The position numbers and the translations under genes are program-made. The notes below the pieces were generated by a model, which was not told where the DNA came from, made no database searches, and saw only the letters and a list, made by a program, of their open reading frames with translations. Below, one piece after another: positions 1 through 15,146 of a stretch of DNA of 64,000 nt. This stretch comes from Klebsiella sp. BIGb0407 (GTDB taxonomy: Bacteria > Pseudomonadota > Gammaproteobacteria > Enterobacterales > Enterobacteriaceae), in the NCBI RefSeq assembly GCF_024807845.1, contig NZ_JANUEQ010000001.1, forward strand, positions 434,001 to 498,000. The letters run 5' to 3'. The number at the start of each line of letters is the position of its first letter. Positions within the stretch are counted from its first letter, which is position 1.

Positions 1-1
1 T

Positions 2-532
2 CTTAATTTCGCTATTGAACGTGACCGCCTTGGAAAGCGTATTAAAAACCAGCTGCTGTGGGATATAAAAAGACTGTATCGCGAAGAGTTTCGTATTGGC
101 AGTGAAGCTATTGATAAAATTAACCAGCAACTCGGTACCGCGCTGGATGAAAATGAAGCTGCCTTTGTAGCGTTGCACCTCCTCAATGCCCAGCAAGACG
201 GCACTATGCCTGATGTCAGCGATGTCTCTAAAATCATTCAGGAAACTCTGAATATTATTAAGTACCATTTCCGTATCGAATACAAAGAAGACTCACTGAA
301 TTTTCAGCGGCTGGTGACACATCTTAAATTTTTCGCCCACCGCTTATTAAGCAACTCCTATGTAGATAATCGGGATGGTTCTCTGAATGAACTGGTTTCG
401 ATGAAATATAAACAGTCACATGAGTGCGCGGTGAAAATAAGTGATTTTATTAATAAAAATTACGGAAGAAAGCTCACCGATGATGAGGTGATGTTTTTAA
501 CCATACATACGGAAAATCTTAGAAACGAATAA
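2..532 (+). CDS. BglG/LicT-family transcriptional antiterminator, C-terminal part
   Basis: The reading frame is open from base 2, so the RNA-binding N-terminus lies outside the window and about 176 codons remain. What is left is the two PTS-regulation domains: PRD1 with the conserved EAAFVALHLLNAQ histidine segment (around bases 155-190) and PRD2 ending in the MFLTIHTENL histidine segment. In this family the PRD histidines are phosphorylated by the PTS and decide whether the protein binds nascent mRNA and stops a terminator from forming. It lies 58 bp upstream of a beta-glucoside PTS gene, the usual bgl order, and should regulate that operon. No antiterminator/terminator pair is evident in the 58 bp before the PTS gene, so the target is probably upstream of this gene, outside the window. 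Confidence 0.9.
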   Translation, partial: LNFAIERDRLGKRIKNQLLWDIKRLYREEFRIGSEAIDKINQQLGTALDENEAAFVALHLLNAQQDGTMPDVSDVSKIIQETLNIIKYHFRIEYKEDSLNFQRLVTHLKFFAHRLLSNSYVDNRDGSLNELVSMKYKQSHECAVKISDFINKNYGRKLTDDEVMFLTIHTENLRNE

Positions 533-581
533 TCCGTACTGAATTAAAAAAGCTATTTCCTAAAATCAATTCCAGAATTGA

Positions 582-3994
<3,413 letters not shown>

Positions 3995-4027
3995 GTATAG
4001 ATAACCGCTACTGTTAATCATTAACGA

Positions 4028-4071
4028 CTGATATCTGGGTTAAATAAGTGACTCAGATATCAGTTTTTTTT
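4028..4071 (+). terminator. Rho-independent terminator of the beta-glucoside operon
   Basis: A 13-bp stem (4028-4040 paired with 4051-4063, one G-U pair), a 10-nt loop and an eight-T run at 4064-4071 lie 33 bp after the GH1 stop codon. This is a textbook intrinsic terminator and fixes the end of the operon. Confidence 0.93.
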
Positions 4072-4133
4072 ATCGACCCTGTCATAATCTCAGCCTGAAA
4101 AAAACCTCCCATGCATCTGAAAAAAAAGAATAG

Positions 4134-5366
4134 ATGGGAAAGCTAACGAACTTTTTCAATCTCAGAGACGTTATGAAGAAAAATTTTAATCTTTTTGTAG
4201 CAAGTTCAGCTCTTTCTCTGCTTGGGATAGAAGTTTTTCATATCACCTTACCTCTGTTAGCGTTAAGTCTTAATTTGGATCCTATTCAAATAAGCTGGTG
4301 TGTTTTCGCTTTCTACTGCCCGGTTATTTTCGTAAAAATTGCGTCCTCAACCTTTATTGAGCGAAAAAATAAGATCCGCATCCTGAAAATGAGTGAATCA
4401 GGAAGGATACTATGTACGCTTCTGTTTATTCTCTCATTGGCTTTCTTTAGTGATGATGGCCTGATGTGGATACTTGTTATTTCATTTCTTTATGGTGTTT
4501 TCACCGTATTTACTGAAGTGGCTGAGCCTGTTGTCATCAAGAACCTGATACAGGGGCAAGCTTCTACAGCAGCCTTGTCTACCTATGAAATCAGGACCCG
4601 GGCAGTACAATTGCTGGCACCGGCATTATGCGGGTATTTAATCGCAGTGGATGTTTTCCTACCCTATTATTTTAATCTTCTCCTCGCTATTTTTGCTCTG
4701 GGGTTTCTCTATTTTATTAAGATGCAGCATACTCCTCAGGTAAAAAAACAACGCTCAGGGATTACGGAGGATCTCGGCATTGCGGTGGGATGGTTAAAGC
4801 AGCATCGATTATTTTCGCTAATGATTCTTCTGACGGCAATTAACAACTTTCTTCATCCTATACTCTATCTCACGGTCATTTGGGATCTCAAAGAGCAGAA
4901 TACCGCCTTTGAAATTACCGGCCTGGTTCTTTCCGGTCTGGGAGCCGGAGGTTTAATCGGCAGCTTTATTGCCAGAAAACTCATCAATACGCTTCCTCTG
5001 AGAAACCTGACACTGATTATTAATATTCTTCGCGTGCTGGTATTTGCCGGTTTTCTGGTATCCATGCATCCTGTCTGGGTCTTCATGCTCTTTGTCTTTA
5101 AAGCCATACTGGGCGGGGTGTGGAATGTCAGTTATAACGTATTTACCATTCAGGAAATGCCTGCTGAACTGGCAGCCCGGATATCGGCAATCAGCGGTAC
5201 ATTAGTGAAGCTTAGCGCCGGAGTTGGCAGCCTGATTGCCGGTTATATGCTGAGTATGGCAGGCTCCTTGACGACGCTAATAACGCTTGTGATCCTGACT
5301 CTTTTTATGCTGTCCTGTTCATTTGTCTGTAAGGCTGAATACAGTCAATATAATGAATCACGTTAA
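4134..5366 (+). CDS. MFS transporter
   Basis: A 410-residue inner-membrane protein with about ten to twelve hydrophobic segments, typical of the major facilitator superfamily; substrate unknown. Efflux-type MFS relatives share the motif-like stretch VLSGLGAGGLIGSFIARK at the start of the second half. The first ATG (4134) has no clear ribosome site; a second in-frame ATG at 4173 (MKKNFN) starts just before the first membrane segment and may be the true start. It follows the beta-glucoside terminator and is monocistronic or shares a transcript with the next small membrane protein after a 202-bp gap. The spacer 5367-5568 shows AT-rich promoter-like sequence but no convincing motif. Confidence 0.8.
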   Translation: MGKLTNFFNLRDVMKKNFNLFVASSALSLLGIEVFHITLPLLALSLNLDPIQISWCVFAFYCPVIFVKIASSTFIERKNKIRILKMSESGRILCTLLFILSLAFFSDDGLMWILVISFLYGVFTVFTEVAEPVVIKNLIQGQASTAALSTYEIRTRAVQLLAPALCGYLIAVDVFLPYYFNLLLAIFALGFLYFIKMQHTPQVKKQRSGITEDLGIAVGWLKQHRLFSLMILLTAINNFLHPILYLTVIWDLKEQNTAFEITGLVLSGLGAGGLIGSFIARKLINTLPLRNLTLIINILRVLVFAGFLVSMHPVWVFMLFVFKAILGGVWNVSYNVFTIQEMPAELAARISAISGTLVKLSAGVGSLIAGYMLSMAGSLTTLITLVILTLFMLSCSFVCKAEYSQYNESR

Positions 5367-5568
5367 GTCAGGACTTCAATTAATATAAAAATTCAATGTG
5401 GTGATGCTTTTTAAATTAACAAAAAACGATTATTTTCCATTGAAAACCATCTGATTAACCACCGGGAACTCATTTTTATTTGATTTTTTTTTGCTCTTGA
5501 TACTAATCTTCAGATGTAATCCGTCGTAGAGTTGAATGATAAGAGTTGATACTTACAGAAGGTGAGTA

Positions 5569-6129
5569 ATGCAAAATTTCATCAGGCTTTTTGCATCTTT
5601 TGTTCCCTGGTCTGTTCTGGCCTGGGTGATGAAAACCCATATTGAATTAGAGTATAAGACCATCATCTGGCTTGCTCTCGTTACTTTTATGGTATGCCTT
5701 AATTTTCGGTTTTTAAAACTGGGCGACCCGGTTGCCTTCTCTAATATTGGGTGTTTTATCTTTATCTTCATTAATTACTTCACGTTTCATTTGGATTTTC
5801 CCATGCAACACCCCGCAACCCTTTGTTATGGCCTCCTGCTATCTGCTGCGCTGGTAAGCGTAGCGTTAAAAAGGCCGTTTACGATAAATTATGTCGGTGA
5901 TAATATTCCAGAGGAGAAAAAGAAACATCCGGTGTTTATTTCTATCAATCAGATTATAACTATCGTCTGGTTTTTAGTATTTATTGTTAATGCAGTGATT
6001 AATTATTTCTTTGTATATACTATTGAAATAAGAATGCTTTCTTTTTTGGTCATTGTTATCGGTATGCTTGCATCAAGCTATCTTCCCGGCGTTATGCGCA
6101 AATACTACAGAAATAAATCAATAACGTAA
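5569..6129 (+). CDS. Hypothetical inner-membrane protein
   Basis: A 186-residue protein I do not recognise. It has about five hydrophobic segments (roughly residues 5-22, 28-42, 58-78, 85-100, 130-175) separated by short charged loops and ends in a basic tail (MRKYYRNKS), so it is probably an integral membrane protein with a cytoplasmic C-terminus. The ATG has an excellent AAGGTGAG ribosome site five bases upstream. No catalytic or binding motif is visible. It is convergent with the MalM-like gene, with a shared hairpin between them. Confidence 0.7.
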   Translation: MQNFIRLFASFVPWSVLAWVMKTHIELEYKTIIWLALVTFMVCLNFRFLKLGDPVAFSNIGCFIFIFINYFTFHLDFPMQHPATLCYGLLLSAALVSVALKRPFTINYVGDNIPEEKKKHPVFISINQIITIVWFLVFIVNAVINYFFVYTIEIRMLSFLVIVIGMLASSYLPGVMRKYYRNKSIT

Positions 6130-6138
6130 GTTATTAGC

Positions 6139-6172
6139 AGTCTGGATCCCCAAACAGGCAAGGATCCAGACT
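6139..6172. terminator. Hairpin between convergent genes, possible weak terminator
   Basis: A perfect 11-bp inverted repeat (6139-6149 with 6162-6172) and 12-nt loop lie between two converging genes. Neither side has a proper U-tract, so termination strength is uncertain. Confidence 0.5.
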
Positions 6173-6180
6173 CAACGATA

Positions 6181-6834
6181 TTAACCCCCAGTCACCACAT
6201 TAATCAGTTCATTCGCCAGCTGGCTAAAACGACTAATGCGCACAGTAAGTGGGCCGGTTTCACTGGCCGTACCGTATTTGGTCAGTTCCAGCGGGGCTTC
6301 AACCTGGGTTTTCTCGGCATAGATAGTTGACTCAGGAATAAGCTTCACGCGGGAAGGTTCCGGATTTGCCACGGTGGAGACTACCAGCCAGCGGGGGGCG
6401 TTCATACCGGGCTGAACCAGCATGCTGGCAAACAGGCGATGGCTTTGCAGGACCGCAGGGGTACGATAGACAAAATCCTTGTACGCCAGTTTCTGGAGGG
6501 GTTTCCAGTCAGCATCGTAGACTACGGCTTCTGCAGCAAGGAACTGCTCGTTATTCAAGGGAGCAGTGAACTCGATGGTATAAGCCGTATCGGTATTGGG
6601 CAGAGCCACGACCTGGGCACGGGCATTGCTGGTGCCTTCACTGATTTTTGGCGTTTGTGCGTCAAAATTGAGCGTCAGTCCTGATTTACCGTTAAAACTC
6701 TGTACCGGCAGTTGATTCAGTGCAGTGCAGCAGGCTGCCTGACTGACAGCCGGGGTATTCACTGTAGAAGTCAGGTTCTGGGCACAACCACTCAGAAATA
6801 ACAGGCTAAAAGCCACTGGGATTATTTTTTTCAT
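6181..6834 (-). CDS. MalM-like periplasmic lipoprotein
   Basis: A 217-residue MalM-family protein, last gene of the alpha-galactoside operon. The N-terminus is a lipoprotein signal peptide (MKKIIPVAFSLLFLSGCAQ) with lipobox LSGC; the mature protein is rich in beta-strand-like segments. MalM follows lamB in the E. coli maltose operon and its function is poorly defined. Here too it directly follows a LamB-type porin (27 bp), so the porin-MalM pair has moved together into a galactoside operon. I chose the ATG at 6834, which has AGGAG six bases upstream; an in-frame start at 6870 would overlap the porin gene and lacks a ribosome site. Confidence 0.82.
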   Translation of the reverse strand: MKKIIPVAFSLLFLSGCAQNLTSTVNTPAVSQAACCTALNQLPVQSFNGKSGLTLNFDAQTPKISEGTSNARAQVVALPNTDTAYTIEFTAPLNNEQFLAAEAVVYDADWKPLQKLAYKDFVYRTPAVLQSHRLFASMLVQPGMNAPRWLVVSTVANPEPSRVKLIPESTIYAEKTQVEAPLELTKYGTASETGPLTVRISRFSQLANELINVVTGG

Positions 6835-6860
6835 CATTTTCTCCTGAAGAGCGTTGTCCG

Positions 6861-8126
6861 TTACCACCACAGCTCGAAGTTAAATCCAAAGGTCACTTCT
6901 TCGGTGCTTCCTTTATCGCTTTTCACCGGCGCCGCATACTTATAGGTTTCACCGTAGCTGTTAAGACGTTCCCATTGTGTATCGGAGTCAGACCAGGTCA
7001 CAAACAGACGCAGAGCCGGACGCGCCCAGACACCTTTACCTGCCTGAATCATCTGTGCCAGGGTCACTTTATACATATCGTTGACGCCAGCATTGTTCTG
7101 GGCATCAACACGCTCGTAGCCAAATTCCAGCGCGGTTGCCAGATATTCATTCCAGCTGTATTGCGGACGTAAACCGGCACTGAACCAGGTCATCCCGCGC
7201 TTATTATCGAGATTAAGATCCTGCCAGGCAATGGAATACATGCTCTGGATATTATCGGTGAAGTTTAACTCACCATAGTTGAAGATACGCCAGCTGTAAC
7301 CGTTGTGGTCGACGCCGGTGTTATATTTTGTCGAACTGGCACCCTCAGCACTCATCAGACCGCCTGCAAGGGCATCACGTCCGTACTGGAAGGCGAGGGA
7401 GTTGCTACCCATTGCCCAGGCCTGACGATAAATCATCGACAGCATGGAACCGTTAGTGGTGATATCTTTATCATTGTAACTGGAATTCTGAGTGAAAACG
7501 TAGTTGAGACCGGTAGTTAAATCCGCATCATCAGAAAGTTTCAGGTCGCTCAGACGGACGTCGATATTGTGCAGAACACGCTCATCAGCGCTGGACTCTG
7601 GTGCCAGCCAGGCAATGCTCCCTTTGGCAAAACCAAAATCAACGTTTTCGAGACCGGTACCGTTGTCAGAGACATCCCAGTATTTAACGTCAATCATGTG
7701 GACTTCATAACGTTGATAAAAACGCTTACCGACCCAGACTTTGGCATCAGGCTGACCGGGGATAATATTATAGACCGAAGCCCAGGTTTGCAAAGTACCG
7801 ACATCGCCCCATTTATCACCGCTGCCGATATACCAGGTGAAATCAAAAATAGCATCAGTGTCAGTGGTAATATCCGTTTTGAATCCACCTTCCCACCAGT
7901 TCATTTCATTACCTAAACGGTAATTACCAAAACCTTCTGAGGCACGAATAACGGTATCGAGTTTTCCTTTACCATCATTTCTGTTTTTATTATTGGTATA
8001 AATATTACCCCATTTGACATAACCGATGGGAGTAAAGTTTTCCAGTTGTGCGGCTGAGGCAGAAAAAGGCAAAGCTAACGCGAGCAGAGGTAAAAGACCA
8101 CGGCGAGTCATCATAAAAAATTCCAT
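6861..8126 (-). CDS. LamB/ScrY-type carbohydrate porin
   Basis: A 421-residue outer-membrane maltoporin-family protein, likely an 18-strand trimeric channel for oligosaccharides. A signal peptide with probable cleavage after FSASA precedes AQLENFTPIGYVKWG, and the C-terminus ends in FNFELWW, the aromatic end typical of LamB (446 residues in E. coli). Aromatic residues that could form a sugar slide (several W and Y) are abundant. Position between a MelB-type symporter and a MalM-like lipoprotein suggests it admits raffinose, melibiose or other alpha-galactosides, like RafY. The first ATG is used; MM at residues 5-6 would also give a good signal peptide. No strong ribosome site is seen. Confidence 0.87.
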   Translation of the reverse strand: MEFFMMTRRGLLPLLALALPFSASAAQLENFTPIGYVKWGNIYTNNKNRNDGKGKLDTVIRASEGFGNYRLGNEMNWWEGGFKTDITTDTDAIFDFTWYIGSGDKWGDVGTLQTWASVYNIIPGQPDAKVWVGKRFYQRYEVHMIDVKYWDVSDNGTGLENVDFGFAKGSIAWLAPESSADERVLHNIDVRLSDLKLSDDADLTTGLNYVFTQNSSYNDKDITTNGSMLSMIYRQAWAMGSNSLAFQYGRDALAGGLMSAEGASSTKYNTGVDHNGYSWRIFNYGELNFTDNIQSMYSIAWQDLNLDNKRGMTWFSAGLRPQYSWNEYLATALEFGYERVDAQNNAGVNDMYKVTLAQMIQAGKGVWARPALRLFVTWSDSDTQWERLNSYGETYKYAAPVKSDKGSTEEVTFGFNFELWW

Positions 8127-8153
8127 GCTGTATTTATTAAAAGAGTGGCATTA

Positions 8154-8174
8154 CCGGCAGCATTACACTGCCGG
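8154..8174 (-). other. Intercistronic hairpin between symporter and porin genes
   Basis: A perfect 7-bp GC-rich stem (8154-8160 with 8168-8174) and 7-nt loop fill much of the 61-bp gap between the symporter and the porin. It has no U-tract. It may stabilise the upstream mRNA or reduce downstream expression, as intercistronic hairpins do elsewhere. Confidence 0.5.
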
Positions 8175-8187
8175 AGTGATAGTAAAA

Positions 8188-9534
8188 TTAAGTACGTTTC
8201 TCAACTAATGCAGCCATAACATCATCATGATATTGGCCGTTCAGTTTGTAATAGCGACGGTAAATTAAATAGCTTGAGGCGACTAATACAAATGGAATGC
8301 CGATCATTAATATGCGCATACCAAATATAGTTTCAGCACTCTGTACTTCATTTGGAATATAGCCAATAAACGTCAGACCCATACCAATCAGGAAGCCTGC
8401 GAATGCAGCAGCCGCTTTTACCAGCATAGTCTGTACTGAGAAGATAATACTTTCACTGCGCATACCGGTTTTATATTCGCCGTAGTCTACGACGTCAGCC
8501 AGCATAACGGTTGCCATCGCCAGCGAGAAGCCTGAACCCAGCTTAAGCAGAGCACCAGAGAGGCCAACCAGAATATGACTATCCGGCATAAAGATGCTTG
8601 AGAACAGCAGGATAAGGCAGCTTAATAGCGGGAACAGGCAAGCCAGACGCCAGACGGTCGGGCGTGATAATTTCGATACGACTTTCGGGAACAGCAACAG
8701 TCCGGCAATTTCCGCAGCGCCTGAAAGCATCATAAATACCGGGAACAGATCTTTATTACCGATTGCGTAGGCAAAGTAATAAATCGCAAAGCCACCCGCC
8801 AACTGCATCGCCATGTTAAAGGTCAGGACGATACCAATCAGGGCTTTGAGCTGATCGTTTTTGGTGATGATATTGATCATATCTTTGAAACTGATTTTTG
8901 GCTTGCTGACTTTTACATCGACAGTTTCTTTAACGTTAACGACGGTTATCACTGCGCTGATAATAAAGAAAATCGCGATAACTATGCTGACATTGACAAA
9001 ACCGCTGGCGCTGTCGCCATTACCCAGCCATTCAATTGCTTTCAGGCCAAAGGCACCCATCAGCAACCAGGCAAGGCTTGCGAACAGACGCGGTATAACA
9101 ACAATTTTTTCGCGGTCTTTTTTCTCTTTGGTTAATGACGGGATCATTGACCAGTAAGGAATATCCATGATCGTGTAGGTCATGCCCCATAATATATAAG
9201 AGACTGAAGCATAAAAATAAAGCCAGAAGCCGGTAAATTCATGGGCGACAAAAACCCCAACCATCACGACGGAGTTAATAATCGTACCGATTAAAATCCA
9301 TGGACGGAATTTACCGAAGCGACTGTGGGTATTATCAACAATTAACCCCATTACCGGGTCAGTGACGGCATCCCAGATCCTGGCGAATAAGAACAGCGAA
9401 CCGACAAAGGCCGCTGAAAGGCCAACCACGTCGGTATAATAGAACATCAAATAGAGGTAGATAATTGAACAGGCAAGATCCTTGCCCAGCGCTCCGATAC
9501 CGTAGGAGAGCTTACTTGTATTGCTGATACTCAT
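8188..9534 (-). CDS. MelB-type galactoside:cation symporter (GPH family)
   Basis: A 448-residue inner-membrane symporter of the glycoside-pentoside-hexuronide family. The N-terminus (MSISNTSKLSYGIGALGKD, then YYTDVVGLS and ARIWDAVTDPVMG) closely resembles E. coli MelB, including the helix II aspartate pair region used for cation binding. WGMTYTIMDIPYWS and VMLADVVDYGEYK are further MelB signatures. Twelve membrane segments are expected. Ribosome site AAGGA is five bases upstream of the ATG. It follows the alpha-galactosidase by 43 bp and should bring melibiose, raffinose or possibly lactose into the cell; with no LacY present it may be the only lactose entry route at this locus. Symbol withheld because raffinose-type permeases cannot be excluded. 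Confidence 0.9.
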   Translation of the reverse strand: MSISNTSKLSYGIGALGKDLACSIIYLYLMFYYTDVVGLSAAFVGSLFLFARIWDAVTDPVMGLIVDNTHSRFGKFRPWILIGTIINSVVMVGVFVAHEFTGFWLYFYASVSYILWGMTYTIMDIPYWSMIPSLTKEKKDREKIVVIPRLFASLAWLLMGAFGLKAIEWLGNGDSASGFVNVSIVIAIFFIISAVITVVNVKETVDVKVSKPKISFKDMINIITKNDQLKALIGIVLTFNMAMQLAGGFAIYYFAYAIGNKDLFPVFMMLSGAAEIAGLLLFPKVVSKLSRPTVWRLACLFPLLSCLILLFSSIFMPDSHILVGLSGALLKLGSGFSLAMATVMLADVVDYGEYKTGMRSESIIFSVQTMLVKAAAAFAGFLIGMGLTFIGYIPNEVQSAETIFGMRILMIGIPFVLVASSYLIYRRYYKLNGQYHDDVMAALVEKRT

Positions 9535-9577
9535 ATTTTTCCTTTATTTTTTTTAAGACATCAGTTCAGAGAAAAGA

Positions 9578-11692
9578 TTAATCCTGTGCCTCAACCAGCA
9601 GTAGCACAGCAGATTCAGGGTCCATTACCGGCATCGCCAGGCCCGCGTGTTGCAGCCAGTCGCCTGTGACTTCAACGCCTTCAGCTACCCAGGCAGGCTG
9701 AGTACTGACAATGCCATGGCGGAAGTTTTCAGCCGAATCGATGACGCTTACGCGATAGGTAACCTCTGGATCCAGTCCTTGCAGACGAAGCGCACCGCTC
9801 ATCGCCCAGGTTGGCATCGCCAGTTGAGCAACCGCCACCAGCGCCTGACGTCGGTCTGCAGAAACAATAGAGGTGATGCTCTGTGCAGCAGAATCATCGC
9901 TATCGAGGCGGTAGAGGGTGCCTTCATGAATCAACTGACGATATTTTTTATAGATGTCGATATAGCGGCTGAAGCCAGCTTTATCTTCATCGGAGGCTTT
10001 AAGCGGGTCCAGTTCGATGCCTAAATGACCGAACAGAGCGGTAATACCCCGGAAGTGGATATCCGAAACGCGACGGGTAGAGTGGCTTTTTTTCGCACCG
10101 ATATGCGCGCCCATCACTTCCGGCGGGAAGAAGTAGCTGAAGCCGCGCTGGATAGCATGACGCTCAAGGGCATCATTATTGTCTGACGGCCAGAAACGCT
10201 GAACATGGCGCAGAATTTCATAGTCGATACGCCCGCCGCCAGCAGCACAGGACTCAATATCCACGTCCGGGTGCTTCGCTCGTAATGCGGCCATCAGGGC
10301 GTAGACGCGTTCCACCTGGAGAGTTTGTGCCGGGCGTTGCTCATGGCCGGGCTGGACGACTTCTCGGTTCATATCCCACTTCAGATAGGAGATTTTGTAG
10401 CGGCTCAGCAGAGTATCGAGGCGTTCAAACAGATAATTAAAGACCTCATCGTTACACAGGTTCAATACGTACTGGTTACGACCAATCGGCTGCTGATAGT
10501 CGCTCAATTGTAGTAACCAGTCAGGATGCTGACGGTAGAGATCGGAGTTTTTGCTGATCATCTCTGGCTCAACCCACAGCCCAAAAGTCATGCCTTGTTT
10601 CAGGACATGGGCAATGACAGGTTCCAGTCCCTGCGGGTATTTTTTCTCATCAACAATCCAGTCGCCCAATGCGGCTTTATCATCGTTGCGGCCAAGGAAC
10701 CAGCCATCGTCGATAATAAAACGCTCAACGCCCATCTGTGCGGCCTGAGTTGCCATCTCCATGATGTACTGTGGGTCATGGTCAAAATAGATCCCTTCCC
10801 AGGTATTAAGATGCACCTGGCGAGGTTTATCTGAGCTGAAGCTGAGAAGCTGACGGCGAATATGGTTGTGGAACTGCTGGCTCATACCATTCAGGCCGCG
10901 ACCGCTCCAGGTGGCGTAAAGCAGGGGAGTCGTCACGCTTTCTCCGGCCTGCAAGACGATTTCTCCCGGGACATACAGCGCTTCGCCCTGGAGAACACGG
11001 CGGCCATCGGCTTTAACGTCGATGCGCATGCGATGGTTACCGCTCCAGGCAAGATGGGCTCCCCAGACTTCGCCGTGGTTTTCACCAAAGCCCGGCGTTC
11101 CGGTGACCAGTGCCGGGTAATGCTGATGCGAGGTGCGACCCCGGCGGTTTTCCTGCTGATAACCACCGTGAATTAATGAATGACGATGTTGCTGGAATTC
11201 ATAGACCCAGCGACCGTAAAAGGAAAGGCACTCGCTGGCGCGTTCCGGTAAGGGAAGAGTGATAGCCAGACGGGAAACATCGTAGGCTGTATCACCCGTA
11301 TTTGTCAGGGTGTGGCTGAGTCTGATGACATCACAGTCGCGGTCAAACAGCAGGTGTGAGGTAACGCGCAAGCCCGCAGCGGTGTCTTCGCTGTGGATCT
11401 CTAAGCCCTCGGCAGTTTCTTCTATTTTGCTGATAGTGAAGACAGGTGACCAGTGCTTGCCATTACGCTGTCCTTCAATTCCAGGACTTCCGAATAAACC
11501 CCTACCATTTTCAGCCATCAGAGATACGGGGGTATCGGTATCCAGTCGCCCATAAGGTACCGCGCGACTCAGCGCAAGTTTAGCGCCTGGACTTGGGGCA
11601 AGTTTACGTCCCCAGTAAAGGATCTCTCCGCCGTTAGCGGGATCGATACACAAAGTAGAAGTGTTTCCTGAGAGAAAGCGCGTTGGTTCCAT
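9578..11692 (-). CDS. rafA: GH36 alpha-galactosidase (RafA-type)
   Basis: A 704-residue cytoplasmic alpha-galactosidase, first gene of the alpha-galactoside operon; it should hydrolyse melibiose and raffinose. GH36 hallmarks are visible: FIIDDGWF, the nucleophile aspartate in YLKWDMNR (about residue 476), SCAAGGGRIDYE, and the acid/base aspartate in WPSDNNDALER (about residue 546). Length matches plasmid-borne RafA (708). I chose ATG 11692, which has AGGA seven bases upstream; a GTG three bases earlier is an alternative. It has its own promoter with lac-like operators and is separated from lacZ by a terminator, so it is expressed as a second LacI-controlled unit rather than by read-through. 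Confidence 0.92.
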   Translation of the reverse strand: MEPTRFLSGNTSTLCIDPANGGEILYWGRKLAPSPGAKLALSRAVPYGRLDTDTPVSLMAENGRGLFGSPGIEGQRNGKHWSPVFTISKIEETAEGLEIHSEDTAAGLRVTSHLLFDRDCDVIRLSHTLTNTGDTAYDVSRLAITLPLPERASECLSFYGRWVYEFQQHRHSLIHGGYQQENRRGRTSHQHYPALVTGTPGFGENHGEVWGAHLAWSGNHRMRIDVKADGRRVLQGEALYVPGEIVLQAGESVTTPLLYATWSGRGLNGMSQQFHNHIRRQLLSFSSDKPRQVHLNTWEGIYFDHDPQYIMEMATQAAQMGVERFIIDDGWFLGRNDDKAALGDWIVDEKKYPQGLEPVIAHVLKQGMTFGLWVEPEMISKNSDLYRQHPDWLLQLSDYQQPIGRNQYVLNLCNDEVFNYLFERLDTLLSRYKISYLKWDMNREVVQPGHEQRPAQTLQVERVYALMAALRAKHPDVDIESCAAGGGRIDYEILRHVQRFWPSDNNDALERHAIQRGFSYFFPPEVMGAHIGAKKSHSTRRVSDIHFRGITALFGHLGIELDPLKASDEDKAGFSRYIDIYKKYRQLIHEGTLYRLDSDDSAAQSITSIVSADRRQALVAVAQLAMPTWAMSGALRLQGLDPEVTYRVSVIDSAENFRHGIVSTQPAWVAEGVEVTGDWLQHAGLAMPVMDPESAVLLLVEAQD

Positions 11693-11754
11693 CACATCGT
11701 CCTGTTAATAAATGCCTGATGATGGCAGAGATATTAACAGCCATTACAAAATGT

Positions 11755-11774
11755 AATTGTGACCGCTCACTCAA
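11755..11774 (-). promoter_or_regulatory. Candidate lac operator at the rafA promoter (near symmetric operator)
   Basis: On the minus strand the core reads GTGAGCGGTCACAATT. It matches 15 of 16 bases of the corresponding part of the ideal symmetric lac operator (GTGAGCGCTCACAATT); the outer four bases on the other side do not match. It overlaps the expected rafA start point. The local repressor carries the same recognition helix as E. coli LacI, which supports binding. Binding itself is inferred. Confidence 0.75.
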
Positions 11775-11776
11775 AA

Positions 11777-11805
11777 ATTGTTAGGAGTTTTGTTTTTTTC
11801 GACAA
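11777..11805 (-). promoter_or_regulatory. Candidate rafA promoter
   Basis: Minus strand: -35 TTGTCG (11805-11800), 17-bp spacer, -10 AACAAT (11782-11777). The expected start near 11770 falls inside the lac-like operator at 11755-11774, a good geometry for repression. Both hexamers are imperfect. Confidence 0.5.
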
Positions 11806-11875
11806 AAATGGAGTTTTTAATTAATTAATTGTAAGTACAATAATAATACCGCCTTGATATATATAGATTGTTTTA

Positions 11876-11896
11876 ATATGTGAGCGGTTTTCAATT
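11876..11896 (+). promoter_or_regulatory. Second lac-like operator upstream of rafA
   Basis: This 21-bp site contains TGTGAGCGG and TCAATT and matches E. coli O1 at 16 of 21 positions. Its centre is about 121 bp from the centre of the promoter-proximal operator, a distance suited to LacI looping. A perfect inverted repeat (ATTGTA-AG-TACAAT, 11828-11841) lies between the two and has no assigned role. Confidence 0.6.
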
Positions 11897-11926
11897 ATTT
11901 CAGGCTTACAGGTGAAATGGTCTTTA

Positions 11927-11962
11927 TAAAAGGGAAAACGGCGGCTCAGATGGCCGCCGTTT
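11927..11962 (-). terminator. lacZ terminator
   Basis: A perfect 10-bp GC-rich stem (11962-11953 with 11945-11936, 7-nt loop) followed on the minus strand by TTTTCCCTTTT lies 20 bp after the lacZ stop codon. It isolates lacZ from the rafA operon. Confidence 0.88.
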
Positions 11963-11981
11963 GAGGGGAAATGTTGTTAAA

Positions 11982-15056
<3,075 letters not shown>

Positions 15057-15073
15057 TCAGGTTCCTTCAGTAA

Positions 15074-15094
15074 TTTTGTTATCCGCTCACAATT
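15074..15094 (-). promoter_or_regulatory. lac operator O1 of lacZ
   Basis: Read on the minus strand this site matches E. coli lacO1 at 19 of 21 positions, including the whole TTGTGAGCGGATAACAA core. It is centred at about +11 relative to the predicted start, exactly as in E. coli. Confidence 0.93.
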
Positions 15095-15100
15095 TTAACT

Positions 15101-15129
15101 ACTATGCGAGGATACCTGACGTTTGTAAA
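15101..15129 (-). promoter_or_regulatory. lacZ promoter
   Basis: Minus strand: -35 TTTACA (15129-15124), identical to E. coli lacP; 17-bp spacer; -10 CATAGT (15106-15101). Predicted transcription start is near 15094, at the edge of the operator. Confidence 0.82.
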
Positions 15130-15146
15130 GCATCATTACGGTAGAG

